This document shows, one piece after another, positions 54,338 through 63,588 of a stretch of 64,000 bases of DNA (positions within the stretch are counted from its first letter, which is position 1; each line of letters opens with the position of its first letter). The DNA comes from Candidatus Praeruminimicrobium purgamenti (lineage in GTDB: Bacteria > Elusimicrobiota > Endomicrobiia > Endomicrobiales > Endomicrobiaceae): contig JAHDQW010000005.1 of assembly GCA_018433585.1 (NCBI GenBank), forward strand, positions 1-64,000, given 5' to 3'. Under the pieces are notes generated by a model. That model ran no database searches, was not told the DNA's origin, and was given only the letters and a program-made list of their open reading frames with translations. The position numbers were made by a program, and so were the translations under genes.

Positions 54338-56113
54338 TCATATATCTATTTTTTTCAAAATCTCGAAAGTTTTATTGTAAAACTTTTCATGTTCTGATAA
54401 ATTCAATCCGCCGCTGTTTTTAGCCTGTGAATATAATGCAGTAGTACATTCTTCCAATATTTGTTCTATTGAATCTATTGTTTCTTTATCAGTACTTCTT
54501 ACTTCAAGTTCCTGCCTTATTTTATAAGCCGTAAGTCCGTCAGCGGATTTTGCCAGAACGGAAGCAAAGTATTCCAGCAAACCTTTATACATAAGCCGGT
54601 AAAATTCTTTATTTTCAATATTTCTCTTTGCTTTTTGAAAATATTTTTTTGATTTTTTATAAGCTTTTTTGTTTTTTAATTTTTGGATATCCCTGTTAAC
54701 ATAACTTTTATATTTAAAAAATATCTTTAAAATAAGCAGTACCGCAAGGATAACGCCTGATACTATCCAAAGCAAAGGTTTTTTTAAAAAAGCATAAACT
54801 TTAAATATAAACGATAAATTTATATTTTGCTGAGGCTGCTCCGCAATCACTTCATTATCTGGTTTATCTTTTAAAGTTGAAGATAAATTATCCTTATTTC
54901 CCTTATTTGAAGAATCTTCTAAAACATTTATTTTAATTACTTGAGCATTCAAAACTTTTACTTGTTTAGTTTTCGGGTCAAAGTATTTTACCGGAAGAAT
55001 TCTTATTTCCCCGTCACCTGCGTTTAACGGCATTATCAGCGTAGTAAATTCTTTTCCGGATTCTTTATTGTTTTCGGTTAAAATCTTTTCAGAAGTTTCA
55101 TATTGTTTTAAATTGTCTGATAAAACGATCTCCGGCTCTTTCAGAGTTTTTATGTTGCCGGTGCCGGAAATAACAATTTTCAAATCAAAAGGTTCGTTCT
55201 CCTTTTTCTGTTTTTTATTTACATCGGCGCTGATTTTAAAATCGCCTACCATTCCGATATTTTCAGGAATCTTCAAAACATTCACGTTTATTTTATCGGT
55301 TGATAATTCTACATTTTTACCTCTTCTGAAAAAACTTGAAAAAAAGTCATCCTGCTCTTTCGAGAAATCTTCAATTGAAACCTGTATTACCGAACTGTCT
55401 ATCGTAACCATTCCGGACTGCTGAGGAAATAAGTCTGTGGAGACTTCTGTTACGATATAATCTCTTCCGTTAATTTTTGTCCTGTAATTATTTTGCGAAG
55501 TCTGTCCGCTGAAAAAACCGCTGAAATTAGGAGCCTGATATGACGGATTCGAAAGAAGATTTACCGACGTATAAAAAGAAAATGTATATGTTATTTTTTC
55601 ATTTATGTAAGCTGTCTTTTTATCAACATTTGCCTGAACAAAAACAGCTTTAGAGGTATCAAAATTGTATACCTGAGACTGTTTATACTGCGTGGCCTGT
55701 GTATTTTGCACAGAAACAGAACTTACATTTTTGGCAGGCTCGATTGTCATTTTTACAGGCTGGGTCTCATAAGTCACGCCTTTATACGTAAGCTTAAAAG
55801 AAGGGATTTCATATTCTCCTGTTTTTTTCGGACCCAAAGTGTAAACATAATTAACCGTATTGCTTACTTTGCCGTTAACTATTGAAAAGTTTTTTGACTG
55901 AGAACTTGCATAGGTATTAAAATCCTTCAAAGTCGGAGCAGAAAAATCAGGCAAAGAGACTGAATCTCCGCTTATTGAAATTGTAAGCTGAAAAGCTTCA
56001 TTCAGAGGAACAGTCGTAGAACTGACGCTTGATTTCATTTGTATACCGTCTGCATAAGAAAATACGCAAAATATCAGACATATCATAAAAACATATATAA
56101 TTTTCTTTTTCAT
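54338..56113 (-). CDS. batD: BatD family protein
   Basis: The 591-residue protein has a signal peptide (about 21 residues), several Ig-like/beta domains in residues 25-400 (SSVSSTTVPLNEAFQLTISISGD at the start, PLNAGDGEIRILPVKYFDP later), a membrane helix near residue 445, and a cytoplasmic helical tail. This is the usual BatD (oxygen tolerance) architecture. It is the last gene of the moxR-bat operon, next to a TPR protein. The function in aerotolerance or envelope stress is known only genetically. Confidence 0.85.
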   Translation of the reverse strand: MKKKIIYVFMICLIFCVFSYADGIQMKSSVSSTTVPLNEAFQLTISISGDSVSLPDFSAPTLKDFNTYASSQSKNFSIVNGKVSNTVNYVYTLGPKKTGEYEIPSFKLTYKGVTYETQPVKMTIEPAKNVSSVSVQNTQATQYKQSQVYNFDTSKAVFVQANVDKKTAYINEKITYTFSFYTSVNLLSNPSYQAPNFSGFFSGQTSQNNYRTKINGRDYIVTEVSTDLFPQQSGMVTIDSSVIQVSIEDFSKEQDDFFSSFFRRGKNVELSTDKINVNVLKIPENIGMVGDFKISADVNKKQKKENEPFDLKIVISGTGNIKTLKEPEIVLSDNLKQYETSEKILTENNKESGKEFTTLIMPLNAGDGEIRILPVKYFDPKTKQVKVLNAQVIKINVLEDSSNKGNKDNLSSTLKDKPDNEVIAEQPQQNINLSFIFKVYAFLKKPLLWIVSGVILAVLLILKIFFKYKSYVNRDIQKLKNKKAYKKSKKYFQKAKRNIENKEFYRLMYKGLLEYFASVLAKSADGLTAYKIRQELEVRSTDKETIDSIEQILEECTTALYSQAKNSGGLNLSEHEKFYNKTFEILKKIDI

Positions 56114-56120
56114 AAATATC

Positions 56121-56810
56121 TCACCAGTTTTTCCCCGTCTTGCTGTTTTGTACGGCAGCCGCTTCTTTTGCTTTATCGTGATTCTGTTTATCCTGATTAT
56201 CGAAATAATCTAACAACTGCCGGTTCTGTTTGTTTTGCTGATCATCTTGTCTGTCTTGTTTATTATTGTTTTCTTTTTTATCATTGTCATCGCCGTTTTT
56301 TCTTTTATCTCCCATGTTTTTCTGCTGTTCTTTATTCTTATCTTTGCTTTTATTTTTATTCTTGTTATCCTTGTCATTATTTTTATCATTCTGCTTATTT
56401 TCATTTTGTATAAATTCTATATTATGTTTAGCCTGAATATCTGAACTGTTTAATTTTAAAGAAGATTTATAATAATTTAAAGATTCTTCTTTATTGCCGG
56501 CTTTATAAGCCGCATTTCCCATATTGTATAAAATCGAACTTTTCAAATTGGCGTCTTTCGTATTATTTAAAGCCGCATCATAATATTCCAAAGCCTTATC
56601 GTATTGTCCGCTTTTATAATATGCACATGCCAAGTCATAATTGATAAAAGGATCTTTCGGATTATTTTTTTGCGCTTTTAAGAAACTTTCGGCCGATTCC
56701 TTAAAGTTATATCTTTTATACTGTTTTGTCCCTCTTGCCATATCATCATTTGCATAAGAGACAGCAGCAGTAAAAATTATAAACATCAGCAATAAAAATA
56801 TTTTTTTCAT
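56121..56810 (-). CDS. BatC-like TPR protein
   Basis: The 229-residue protein has a signal peptide (about 20 residues), three to four TPR units (residues 30-130: YNFKESAESFLKAQKNNPKD, INYDLACAYYKSGQYDKA) and a C-terminal tail of about 90 residues dominated by Asn, Lys, Asp and Gln. This matches BatC: TPRs plus a charged low-complexity tail. It lies between batB and batD in the operon, and probably acts as a periplasmic scaffold. Confidence 0.8.
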   Translation of the reverse strand: MKKIFLLLMFIIFTAAVSYANDDMARGTKQYKRYNFKESAESFLKAQKNNPKDPFINYDLACAYYKSGQYDKALEYYDAALNNTKDANLKSSILYNMGNAAYKAGNKEESLNYYKSSLKLNSSDIQAKHNIEFIQNENKQNDKNNDKDNKNKNKSKDKNKEQQKNMGDKRKNGDDNDKKENNNKQDRQDDQQNKQNRQLLDYFDNQDKQNHDKAKEAAAVQNSKTGKNW

Positions 56811-56824
56811 TTTTAATCTCTGGC

Positions 56825-57820
56825 TTATTTAGATTTCCTTATTTTTACATCAGGTATAAAAATATAAAACAGCAAAAAAATTATTCCTAACGACAGCGGA
56901 AAATAAAATCTTTCTTCAAGATTGCTGAATATATTTGCCGTACCCTCTATTTTATCCAGTTTGTTAAGCCTTGCTGCCAAATCATTAACCGAAGACTGCC
57001 CCAAATTATAATATTTACCGCCTGTTGCCGAAGATATCTGCTCCAATGTTGCAGAATCAAGTCTTGTGACAACGGTTTTGCCTTTTTCATCTTTTAAATA
57101 TTCTTTAAACTCTCCGTTCTCGTAAGTCGGTATCGGCTCTCCTTTGTCAGTACCTATGCCTATGCAGAAAACTCTTGTTCTGCTGTCTATTGCAAACTGC
57201 ACGGATTTATTCAAATCCCCTTCAAAACTTTCTCCGTCCGTAATAATTACGACAGCTTTGGCGTTTGACGGAATCTTTTCCAAACTTTTACAAGCCAAAT
57301 CAATCGGAGCCGAAATATTTGTTCCTTCAAAAGGCACTGTTGATGTATCTAAAAGAGAAAGAAACATTTCAAATGCTTTAACGTCTGAGGTCAGCGGGCA
57401 CTGCCAATACGCCTGTCCTGCAAATGCTATAAGACCTATTCTCTGCCCGTTTAACTTTTCAGTTAAATCTTTAAATGCTATTTTTGCCCTTGTAAGCCTG
57501 TCAGGTTTTAAATCCTGCGCAAGCATACTTTTTGAAACATCCAATGCAATAACTATATCGCTTGAAAGTGATTTTGCTTCTACTTTTTTCATTCCCCACT
57601 TAGGTCTGGCTATTGCAAGAACAATAAAAAATAATGCTAGTATAAAACAAATGTTTTTGATTAAGCTCATTCTAAAATTAACGCTCAGCAAACTTTTCCA
57701 CAGAGTCTTTGCCGTAAATTCGCCGACTGTTCTTTTGGAAAATTTATAAGAAACAAACATTATTACCGCCGCCGCGGCAACAACCGTAAAAAGCGATAAT
57801 GCATTTATGTTTTGGAACAT
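56825..57820 (-). CDS. batB: BatB-type von Willebrand factor A membrane protein
   Basis: The 331-residue protein has N-terminal membrane helices (about residues 5-25 and 55-73), a vWA domain with the MIDAS motif DVSKS (about residue 95), TNISAPIDLAC and ITDGESFEG, and a final helix near residue 310. BatB proteins sit in the inner membrane with the vWA domain in the periplasm and bind partner proteins through a metal. It overlaps batA by one base. Confidence 0.87.
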   Translation of the reverse strand: MFQNINALSLFTVVAAAAVIMFVSYKFSKRTVGEFTAKTLWKSLLSVNFRMSLIKNICFILALFFIVLAIARPKWGMKKVEAKSLSSDIVIALDVSKSMLAQDLKPDRLTRAKIAFKDLTEKLNGQRIGLIAFAGQAYWQCPLTSDVKAFEMFLSLLDTSTVPFEGTNISAPIDLACKSLEKIPSNAKAVVIITDGESFEGDLNKSVQFAIDSRTRVFCIGIGTDKGEPIPTYENGEFKEYLKDEKGKTVVTRLDSATLEQISSATGGKYYNLGQSSVNDLAARLNKLDKIEGTANIFSNLEERFYFPLSLGIIFLLFYIFIPDVKIRKSK

Positions 57821-58806
57821 TACGGCAACCTCTTAAAAACAGTAAGTTTTAAAATAAATCCAAAAAGTAAAAGCCAAAATGCAGGAATTAAAAATTTCAA
57901 ATATTGTTCATTATAGTTAACGGATTTTGTAAATTCAACTGTATTTTTCTCCAGCTTATCAATGCTTACAAAAGCCGAGGAGAGAGCATCTGACGTTTGC
58001 GCATAGAAATATTCTCCTCCTGTTTTAGCCGCAATTTCTTTTAACAGAGTTTCGTCTAAGTCTGTTCCCTGAGGTCTTACTCGTCTTTTTCCGAAAAACA
58101 TATCGTCAACTTCATAATAATCTTCCCGGCTGCCTACGCCTACCGTGTATATCTTTATGTTATTATCTTTTGCTATGTTTGAAGCAACCAAAGGATCTAT
58201 TTCACCCATATTATTGTTTCCGTCAGTAAGCAAAATAATTATTTTACTTTTTCCGTCAGTTTTTATAAGTCTGTTAACCGCAGTCGCTATAGCGTTTCCT
58301 ATAGCCGTACCGTCAATTTTAGTTATCTTTGTATCAATATAGTCCACAAAATTAATTAAAGCGTCTTTATCAAGCGTAAGAGGGCACTGAGTAAAAGCTA
58401 TTCCGCTGAAAACAACTATTCCGATTCTGTCGTTCATTCTTTTTAATACAAATTCTTTTGCTCTTGCTTTTGCATTTTCTATTCTGGAAAGGCTTACTGA
58501 AGGGTCTATCGCTTCCATGCTTGTAGACGTATCTATAACAAGCATAATATCAATGCCGTTTGCCTGAAAAATTTCATATTTTGACGAGCTTTGAGGTCTT
58601 GCCAATGCTGCTATCGCAAGAATAAGCCCTGCCAATATCAAAATTTCAGGAATAATCAAAAGTTTTATTCTTAAACTTTTTTGATTATTAAAAAAAGAAA
58701 CCTGAGAAAATTTTAACGAACTTTTTTTATAATATTTTCTTTTTAAGAAAAATAAAATAAGAATTACAGGTATCAGCAATAAAAAATATACGTATAAAAA
58801 TCTCAT
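57820..58806 (-). CDS. batA: BatA-type von Willebrand factor A membrane protein
   Basis: The 328-residue protein has two N-terminal helices, a vWA domain with MIDAS DTSTS (about residue 93), DGTAIGNAIATAVNRL and LLTDGNNNMGEID, and a C-terminal helix. It is a paralogue of the next gene, batB, with which it overlaps by one base, and overlaps the upstream gene by four bases. Together they form the core Bat complex. Confidence 0.87.
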   Translation of the reverse strand: MRFLYVYFLLLIPVILILFFLKRKYYKKSSLKFSQVSFFNNQKSLRIKLLIIPEILILAGLILAIAALARPQSSSKYEIFQANGIDIMLVIDTSTSMEAIDPSVSLSRIENAKARAKEFVLKRMNDRIGIVVFSGIAFTQCPLTLDKDALINFVDYIDTKITKIDGTAIGNAIATAVNRLIKTDGKSKIIILLTDGNNNMGEIDPLVASNIAKDNNIKIYTVGVGSREDYYEVDDMFFGKRRVRPQGTDLDETLLKEIAAKTGGEYFYAQTSDALSSAFVSIDKLEKNTVEFTKSVNYNEQYLKFLIPAFWLLLFGFILKLTVFKRLP

Positions 58807-59681
58807 ATCCTTTCCACAAAACTTTTTGCTTTTTGAAAATCGTCATTTATAGTTTCTACTGACGGTATCACTTTCGCGAATTTTACCAAATCACAGTTTA
58901 TTAAATAATTTTTAAGTTCTCTGTTATAATCATATGAAACTTTATCCTTTAAAAGAACAAAAAGTTCTCCCGTCGTTTTGCCGAGTCCGTCGACATTATA
59001 AACTCTTGATATATAAAATCTCAAAATATCAGACAATTTATCGTAATAATCCTTTATTTGTCCTTTTTCTATAAGATTCAGCGACTGTAAATTTTCAAGC
59101 TGAGACAATGCGTATTCTTTAGGAGGTATTGAACGTATTATTTCATTATGAGTCAAAGCCGGAGATTTTCTTTTCTTAATAAACTTGTATATACAATATA
59201 TCACAAACAAAACAATAATTATTGCCAATATTATTTTAATATACCACCAAGCGCTGTGTCCGAAAGAATAAATTCCTTTTATATCAAAAATATCACGGCT
59301 AGGTTTCTTAGGATTTAAAACACTTTTAATTTCTATCTGTTCCGCTTTTGTCTTTATAAATTTTGACAGCCCGTTAACAGTAAAATTTATGTCGGCCGAA
59401 AGCAGTTCAACTTTTCCGGCTTTGAATGAAGTCATAATAAAAGCAACTGCTCCGTCAGAATCAGGTTGAACATCAAGCAACTCAAAATCTCCGAAATCGG
59501 CAGACTGCAGTTTCTTTTTATCAATATTTTCGGCAGTTAGTCCTTCAGCTTTAATTTTTAAAGTAATTTTATCGCCTACCGTGAGATTATCTTTAGGGAA
59601 AAGCGTCTGCTCAAAAGCAAAGCAGTTTACCGATAATACCAAGAAAAAAAAGATTGTTATCAGTTTTATTTTGTTTTTCAT
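58803..59681 (-). CDS. DUF4381-like membrane protein of the Bat operon
   Basis: The 292-residue protein has a signal peptide (about 22 residues), a beta-rich periplasmic domain (residues 25-140), one membrane helix around residues 145-168, and a C-terminal cytoplasmic helical domain (KEYALSQLENLQSLNLIEKGQIKDYYDKLSDILRFYIS). The C-terminal part resembles DUF4381, commonly encoded between the DUF58 and vWA genes of Bat operons. Role is inferred from context. Confidence 0.7.
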   Translation of the reverse strand: MKNKIKLITIFFFLVLSVNCFAFEQTLFPKDNLTVGDKITLKIKAEGLTAENIDKKKLQSADFGDFELLDVQPDSDGAVAFIMTSFKAGKVELLSADINFTVNGLSKFIKTKAEQIEIKSVLNPKKPSRDIFDIKGIYSFGHSAWWYIKIILAIIIVLFVIYCIYKFIKKRKSPALTHNEIIRSIPPKEYALSQLENLQSLNLIEKGQIKDYYDKLSDILRFYISRVYNVDGLGKTTGELFVLLKDKVSYDYNRELKNYLINCDLVKFAKVIPSVETINDDFQKAKSFVERI

Positions 59682-59687
59682 ATATTT

Positions 59688-60944
59688 TTATTTTATTTTT
59701 ACAGAATTTATATCAGATGCCGGCGTACTTTCATCTGTATCTTTCTCTTTTACCGTAACATTTTCGGCATTCAGAGATACGTTCTCGCCTATAATCACTG
59801 ACGATGCCCCTGAAAAGCATGTCTCATTGCCGTTTTTTTCTTTTTCGTATAAAATTTTTATTTTTTCTATTGCTTCCGGATACTTTTGATCAGCTGAAAG
59901 TTTAAACCATTTTTTTGCCTCTTCCTCATTTTGAGACACGCCTTCGCCGTTATAATACATTATTCCCAGCATATACTGTCCTTCCATATCATTGTATTTT
60001 TCGGCTGCAGCTTTAAAATAATCAAAAGCAAGAGGGTAATTCTGAGGAACATTTAACCCTTCATAATAAATAACTCCGAGCATATAAACAGCTTCTTTTT
60101 TATCGCTTACCGAAGCACGCCTGAAATATTCAAGAGCGGCAGGATAGTTTTTATAACCCAAATCTCCGTAATAGCACATCATTCCGAGAGCATATTCGGC
60201 ATCGGCATTACCTTGTTTTGCAGCTTTATTGTACCAGTTGAAAGCAGATTTATAATTTTTATTATCATAATAATAATCGCCCAATTCCATCTGAGCCTTA
60301 TCATATCCTGCTTCTGCCGATTCTTTAAACAATTCCCTGGCAGTTTCTATATCTTGTGACAACCCTTCTCCGTTTTCATACATTATTCCCAAACGGTACT
60401 GGGCCCTTTTATCTTTTTGTTCCGATGCTTTTTTATACCATTTAGCAGCTTCATCGACATTTTTTTCAGTAATAACGCCGTTATAATACAGTTCGCCCAT
60501 TTTATACTGAGCATAAACATTTGCATTTTGTGCGGATTTCTGATACCACTTAAATGCTTCTTTCATATCTTTTTTTACGCCGGTTCCGTTCTCATACATT
60601 TCGCCCAGATAAAATTGCGCTCCGCTTTGTTCCTGTAAAGCCGCTTTTTTATACCATTTGACAGCTTCTTCATCACTTTGGCGAATATTTCCTGTACCGC
60701 TTGCATGAAAACCGCCTATTTCATACTGCGCATTTGGATTGCCCTGTAAAGCAGATTTTTTAAGCCATTTATACGCTTCGTGGTAATTTGCGTCCATACC
60801 GTCGCCGTTATAATACATCATACCTATTTTGTATTGCGCTATCGGATCTTTTTCATCCTGATTTATTTCAAAACACAAAACATTTCTATAACCGGTAAAA
60901 AATACAGTTACAGCAAAAAGCGATATCAGCAATATTTTTTTCAT
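59688..60944 (-). CDS. Secreted Sel1-repeat protein
   Basis: The 418-residue protein has a signal peptide, then about nine Sel1-like repeats of ~36 residues (AQYKIGMMYYNGDGMDANYHEAYKWLKKSA and similar) from residue 35 to about 370, and a short Ser/Thr tail. Sel1 repeats form helical solenoids that scaffold protein complexes. Its presence inside a Bat operon is unusual; it could replace or add to TPR scaffolding. It lies six bases upstream of the DUF4381-like gene. Confidence 0.88.
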   Translation of the reverse strand: MKKILLISLFAVTVFFTGYRNVLCFEINQDEKDPIAQYKIGMMYYNGDGMDANYHEAYKWLKKSALQGNPNAQYEIGGFHASGTGNIRQSDEEAVKWYKKAALQEQSGAQFYLGEMYENGTGVKKDMKEAFKWYQKSAQNANVYAQYKMGELYYNGVITEKNVDEAAKWYKKASEQKDKRAQYRLGIMYENGEGLSQDIETARELFKESAEAGYDKAQMELGDYYYDNKNYKSAFNWYNKAAKQGNADAEYALGMMCYYGDLGYKNYPAALEYFRRASVSDKKEAVYMLGVIYYEGLNVPQNYPLAFDYFKAAAEKYNDMEGQYMLGIMYYNGEGVSQNEEEAKKWFKLSADQKYPEAIEKIKILYEKEKNGNETCFSGASSVIIGENVSLNAENVTVKEKDTDESTPASDINSVKIK

Positions 60945-60976
60945 AATAAAAACCTCTTTATTTTTTATTTAGCCGC

Positions 60977-61864
60977 TTAATAATGCTTAAGAACTTTTTT
61001 TTCTCTGTTCTTAAAAAACTTAATTAATTCAAATATATAAGGCTTATCCGTAGAAATATCAATAACATCAGATTTTGAGGTTTTAAAAATATTATTCAAA
61101 TAATCATTATGCTCTTTTAAATTTTTATAATATTCATTACGAACATTATACGATGAAAGATCAACGTTAAACACAGCCCCCGTTTCGGCATCTTCAATGG
61201 TAAAAATTCCTTTTGACGGAAGTTTTTGTTCTTTTGGATCTGAAATTTTAACGCATACCAAATCATGCCTTTTCGACGTTACTTTTAACAACTTGTCGAA
61301 ATTTCTATCATAAAAATCAGATATAAGAAATACCAAAGCTTTTCTTTTATATAATTTGTTTAAATATCTTAACGCATTTTCTATATTTGTCTTTTTGTTC
61401 TGAGGTTTATAACTCAAAATAATATCAATAAGCTTCAATATATGTTTCTTGTTTTTTTTAGGCTTAATATATTTTTCTACGATATCGGTAAAAGCCAAAA
61501 GTCCTGCACGGTCATTATTTTTTAATGCCGAAAATGCAAGAACCGAGGTTAATTCCGCTATTAACTCATTTTTTGTAATGTCCTTGCTTCCGAAATGTCC
61601 CGAAGCGCTTAAATCGGCGACAAACATTACTGTCTGTTCTCTTTCTTCGTCGTATTTCTTAACGTACGGCCTGTCTCTTCTAGCCGTAACATTCCATGAA
61701 ATTCTCCTTATATCGTCTCCGGGAGCATATTCTCTGACTTCACTGAATTCAAGACCCTGACCTTTAAAAACGCTGTGATATTTTCCTGAAAAAACATCAT
61801 CAACAAGTTTTTTTGATCTGAGTTCTATTTTTTTTATCTTTGATAGAATTTCCGAATTTAACAA
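60977..61864 (-). CDS. DUF58 domain protein
   Basis: The 295-residue protein matches DUF58: KYHSVFKGQGLEFSEVREYAPGDDIRRISWN near residue 30, then DRPYVKKYDEEREQTVMFVADLSAS. DUF58 proteins resemble vWA folds and are nearly always encoded next to a MoxR ATPase, forming part of a metal-linked chaperone system. The start is TTG at 61864, with GGAG seven bases upstream. Confidence 0.9.
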   Translation of the reverse strand: MLNSEILSKIKKIELRSKKLVDDVFSGKYHSVFKGQGLEFSEVREYAPGDDIRRISWNVTARRDRPYVKKYDEEREQTVMFVADLSASGHFGSKDITKNELIAELTSVLAFSALKNNDRAGLLAFTDIVEKYIKPKKNKKHILKLIDIILSYKPQNKKTNIENALRYLNKLYKRKALVFLISDFYDRNFDKLLKVTSKRHDLVCVKISDPKEQKLPSKGIFTIEDAETGAVFNVDLSSYNVRNEYYKNLKEHNDYLNNIFKTSKSDVIDISTDKPYIFELIKFFKNREKKVLKHY

Positions 61865-61908
61865 TTATAATCTCCAGATTCCAGAATTATAATATTTACT
61901 GCCGATGA

Positions 61909-62904
61909 TTACGGCACTTCAACGCCGTCAAAAATCTGTTTTATTACATCATCGCTTGTAAGTTCCTGCGCATCTGCGTCATAAGTTGTAAGTATTCTGT
62001 GCCTTAAAACATCCGGACCGATATCTTTTATATCCTCGGGAGTTACAAAACCTCTGCCGTTTAAAAATGCCAGAGCCTTCCCTGCCAAGTTTAAGTTAAT
62101 CGTAGCTCTCGGAGAAGCTCCGAAAGCTATAAGATTTTTTAACTCTTTAAGATTATATTTTTCAGGTTTTCTTGTGGCAAAAACAATATCAACTATATAA
62201 TTTTTCACTTTTTCGTCAACATAAATATCATCAACAGCTTTTTTGGCTTCTTCCAAATCTTTTAGAGTCAAAACTGAATTTATTTCTATTTTTTTTCTTG
62301 TTGAATATCTGTCCAATATAGCTCTTTCTTCCTGTTCGTTAGGATAATCAAGTTTAAGTTTAAGCATAAATCTGTCGACTTGTGCTTCCGCTAAAGGATA
62401 TGTCCCTTCCTGTTCTATAGGGTTCTGTGTCGCAAGAACCAAAAAAGGGTCCGGAAGAGGATAAGTAACATCTCCTATGGTAACTTGTCTTTCCTGCATT
62501 GCTTCCAAAAAAGCACTTTGAACTTTTGCAGGAGCTCTGTTTATTTCATCTGCCAGAATAAAGTTCGAAAAAACAGGTCCTTTTTTGATATTAAAATTAC
62601 ACTGTTTTGCGTCATAAATTAATGTCCCCGTCAAATCTGACGGCAACAAATCAGGCGTAAATTGTATTCTTTTAAAATCTCCCGAAACGGCTTTAGCCAT
62701 CGTGTTAACTGCCAATGTTTTCGCAAGACCGGGCACACCCTCAAGCAATATATGTCCGTCTGACAAAAGACCGACCAGCATCCTTTCTATAATATAATTT
62801 TGACCGACTATAACCTTTGAAACTTCATTTAATAAACCTTTAATTGCCAAAGATTGCTGCTTAACTTTTTCATTTAAACTTTTAATATCAACAGTTTCTG
62901 ACAT
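61909..62904 (-). CDS. moxR: MoxR-family AAA+ ATPase
   Basis: The 331-residue AAA+ protein has Walker A GVPGLAKT, Walker B ILADEINRAP, sensor 1 LATQNPIEQEGTYPL, and the C-terminal GASPRATINLNLAGKA segment with the arginine-finger region. MoxR ATPases act as chaperones for metal insertion or complex maturation with DUF58 and vWA proteins. AAAGGAG precedes the ATG. The CIRCE-like repeat and promoter lie immediately upstream. Confidence 0.94.
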   Translation of the reverse strand: MSETVDIKSLNEKVKQQSLAIKGLLNEVSKVIVGQNYIIERMLVGLLSDGHILLEGVPGLAKTLAVNTMAKAVSGDFKRIQFTPDLLPSDLTGTLIYDAKQCNFNIKKGPVFSNFILADEINRAPAKVQSAFLEAMQERQVTIGDVTYPLPDPFLVLATQNPIEQEGTYPLAEAQVDRFMLKLKLDYPNEQEERAILDRYSTRKKIEINSVLTLKDLEEAKKAVDDIYVDEKVKNYIVDIVFATRKPEKYNLKELKNLIAFGASPRATINLNLAGKALAFLNGRGFVTPEDIKDIGPDVLRHRILTTYDADAQELTSDDVIKQIFDGVEVP

Positions 62905-62931
62905 TGCTTTGCTCCTTTTGCCAAAATCATT

Positions 62932-62957
62932 TTAGCACTCTTCCAACTTAGTGCTAA
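62932..62957 (-). promoter_or_regulatory. CIRCE-like inverted repeat (putative HrcA operator) of the moxR-bat operon
   Basis: TTAGCACT (62932-62939) and AGTGCTAA (62950-62957) are a perfect 8-bp inverted repeat separated by 10 bases. The CIRCE consensus is TTAGCACTC-N9-GAGTGCTAA, i.e. the same arms with an 11-base spacing. The element touches the -10 box and covers the expected start site. Confidence 0.7.
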
Positions 62958-62985
62958 TTATATATTTTTATGACTCAAAAATCAA
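62957..62985 (-). promoter_or_regulatory. Sigma-70 promoter of the moxR-bat operon
   Basis: On the minus strand TTGATT (62985-62980) and perfect TATAAT (62962-62957) are separated by 17 bp. The predicted start site near 62950 lies inside the CIRCE-like repeat, so bound repressor would block transcription. Confidence 0.75.
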
Positions 62986-62987
62986 TA

Positions 62988-63395
62988 TTATAATGATTTT
63001 TTCACAATCTTTTTTTCATTTTTCTTTATCTTTTTCCAAAGGTCGATAACGTCTTTTTCAGTTTTAACTTTTGATTTCCCGAAAACATGAGGATGCCTTC
63101 TTATCATTTTTTTGTTTAAACATTCTATCACATCATAAATATCAAACAATTTATTCTCTTTTGCTATTTGGGCATGAAAAATAACCTGAAGCAGAACATC
63201 TCCCAATTCTTCCTTCATATTTTCAACATCTTTTTTTAATATTGCTTTTTTTAATTCTCTTGATTCTTCAAACAAATATTTAATAAGTGTTTCATGTGTT
63301 TGTTTTTTATCCCATACACATCCGTTTTTTCCTCTTAATTTTTTAAAAATATCAACTAATTCAGAAAAACCTGTTTCTTTGTTTTGTTTTCTCAT
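62988..63395 (-). CDS. mazG: MazG-type nucleoside triphosphate pyrophosphohydrolase
   Basis: The 135-residue protein is a single MazG domain: KLRGKNGCVWDKKQTHETLIKYLFEESRELKKAI, ENMKEELGDVLLQVIFHAQIAKE, and RRHPHVFG. It hydrolyses NTPs or dNTPs to monophosphates and PPi. Most MazG proteins of ~260 residues have two domains; this is a one-domain version. ATG 63395 is chosen over 63449 because AGGGA lies upstream. It stops two bases before the moxR promoter region. Confidence 0.92.
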   Translation of the reverse strand: MRKQNKETGFSELVDIFKKLRGKNGCVWDKKQTHETLIKYLFEESRELKKAILKKDVENMKEELGDVLLQVIFHAQIAKENKLFDIYDVIECLNKKMIRRHPHVFGKSKVKTEKDVIDLWKKIKKNEKKIVKKSL

Positions 63396-63408
63396 TTTTA
63401 TTCCCTGT

Positions 63409-63437
63409 TTGACATTATAGTGTGCAAATGATATATT
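63409..63437 (+). promoter_or_regulatory. Sigma-70 promoter of tRNA-Leu
   Basis: A perfect TTGACA (63409-63414) and TATATT (63432-63437) are separated by 17 bp, about 34 bases upstream of the tRNA. It is divergent from mazG. Confidence 0.72.
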
Positions 63438-63471
63438 TTTTAGGTTCAAAACTCAACAAATCCTTTTTATC

Positions 63472-63554
63472 GCCGAGGTGGTGGAATGGCAGACACGCAG
63501 GTCTCAGAAGCCTGTCCTTGCAAAGGGGTGCGAGTTCAAATCTCGTCCTCGGCA
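63472..63554 (+). tRNA. tRNA-Leu (anticodon CAG)
   Basis: The 83-nt class II tRNA has acceptor stem GCCGAGG (63472-63478) with CCTCGGC (63547-63553) and discriminator A. The anticodon stem CAGGT/GCCTG encloses the loop CTCAGAA with anticodon CAG. A long variable arm (CCTT GCA AAGG core) and a TTCAAAT T loop follow. No CCA is encoded. Confidence 0.96.
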
Positions 63555-63588
63555 TATTTCAAACTCAATTAAAAATATTCCGGTGTTT

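Noticed and set aside
56039-56444. Hydrophobic plus-strand frames opposite the BatC-like tail
   Set aside because: They mirror the Asn/Lys/Asp-rich tail on the other strand and have no start signals.
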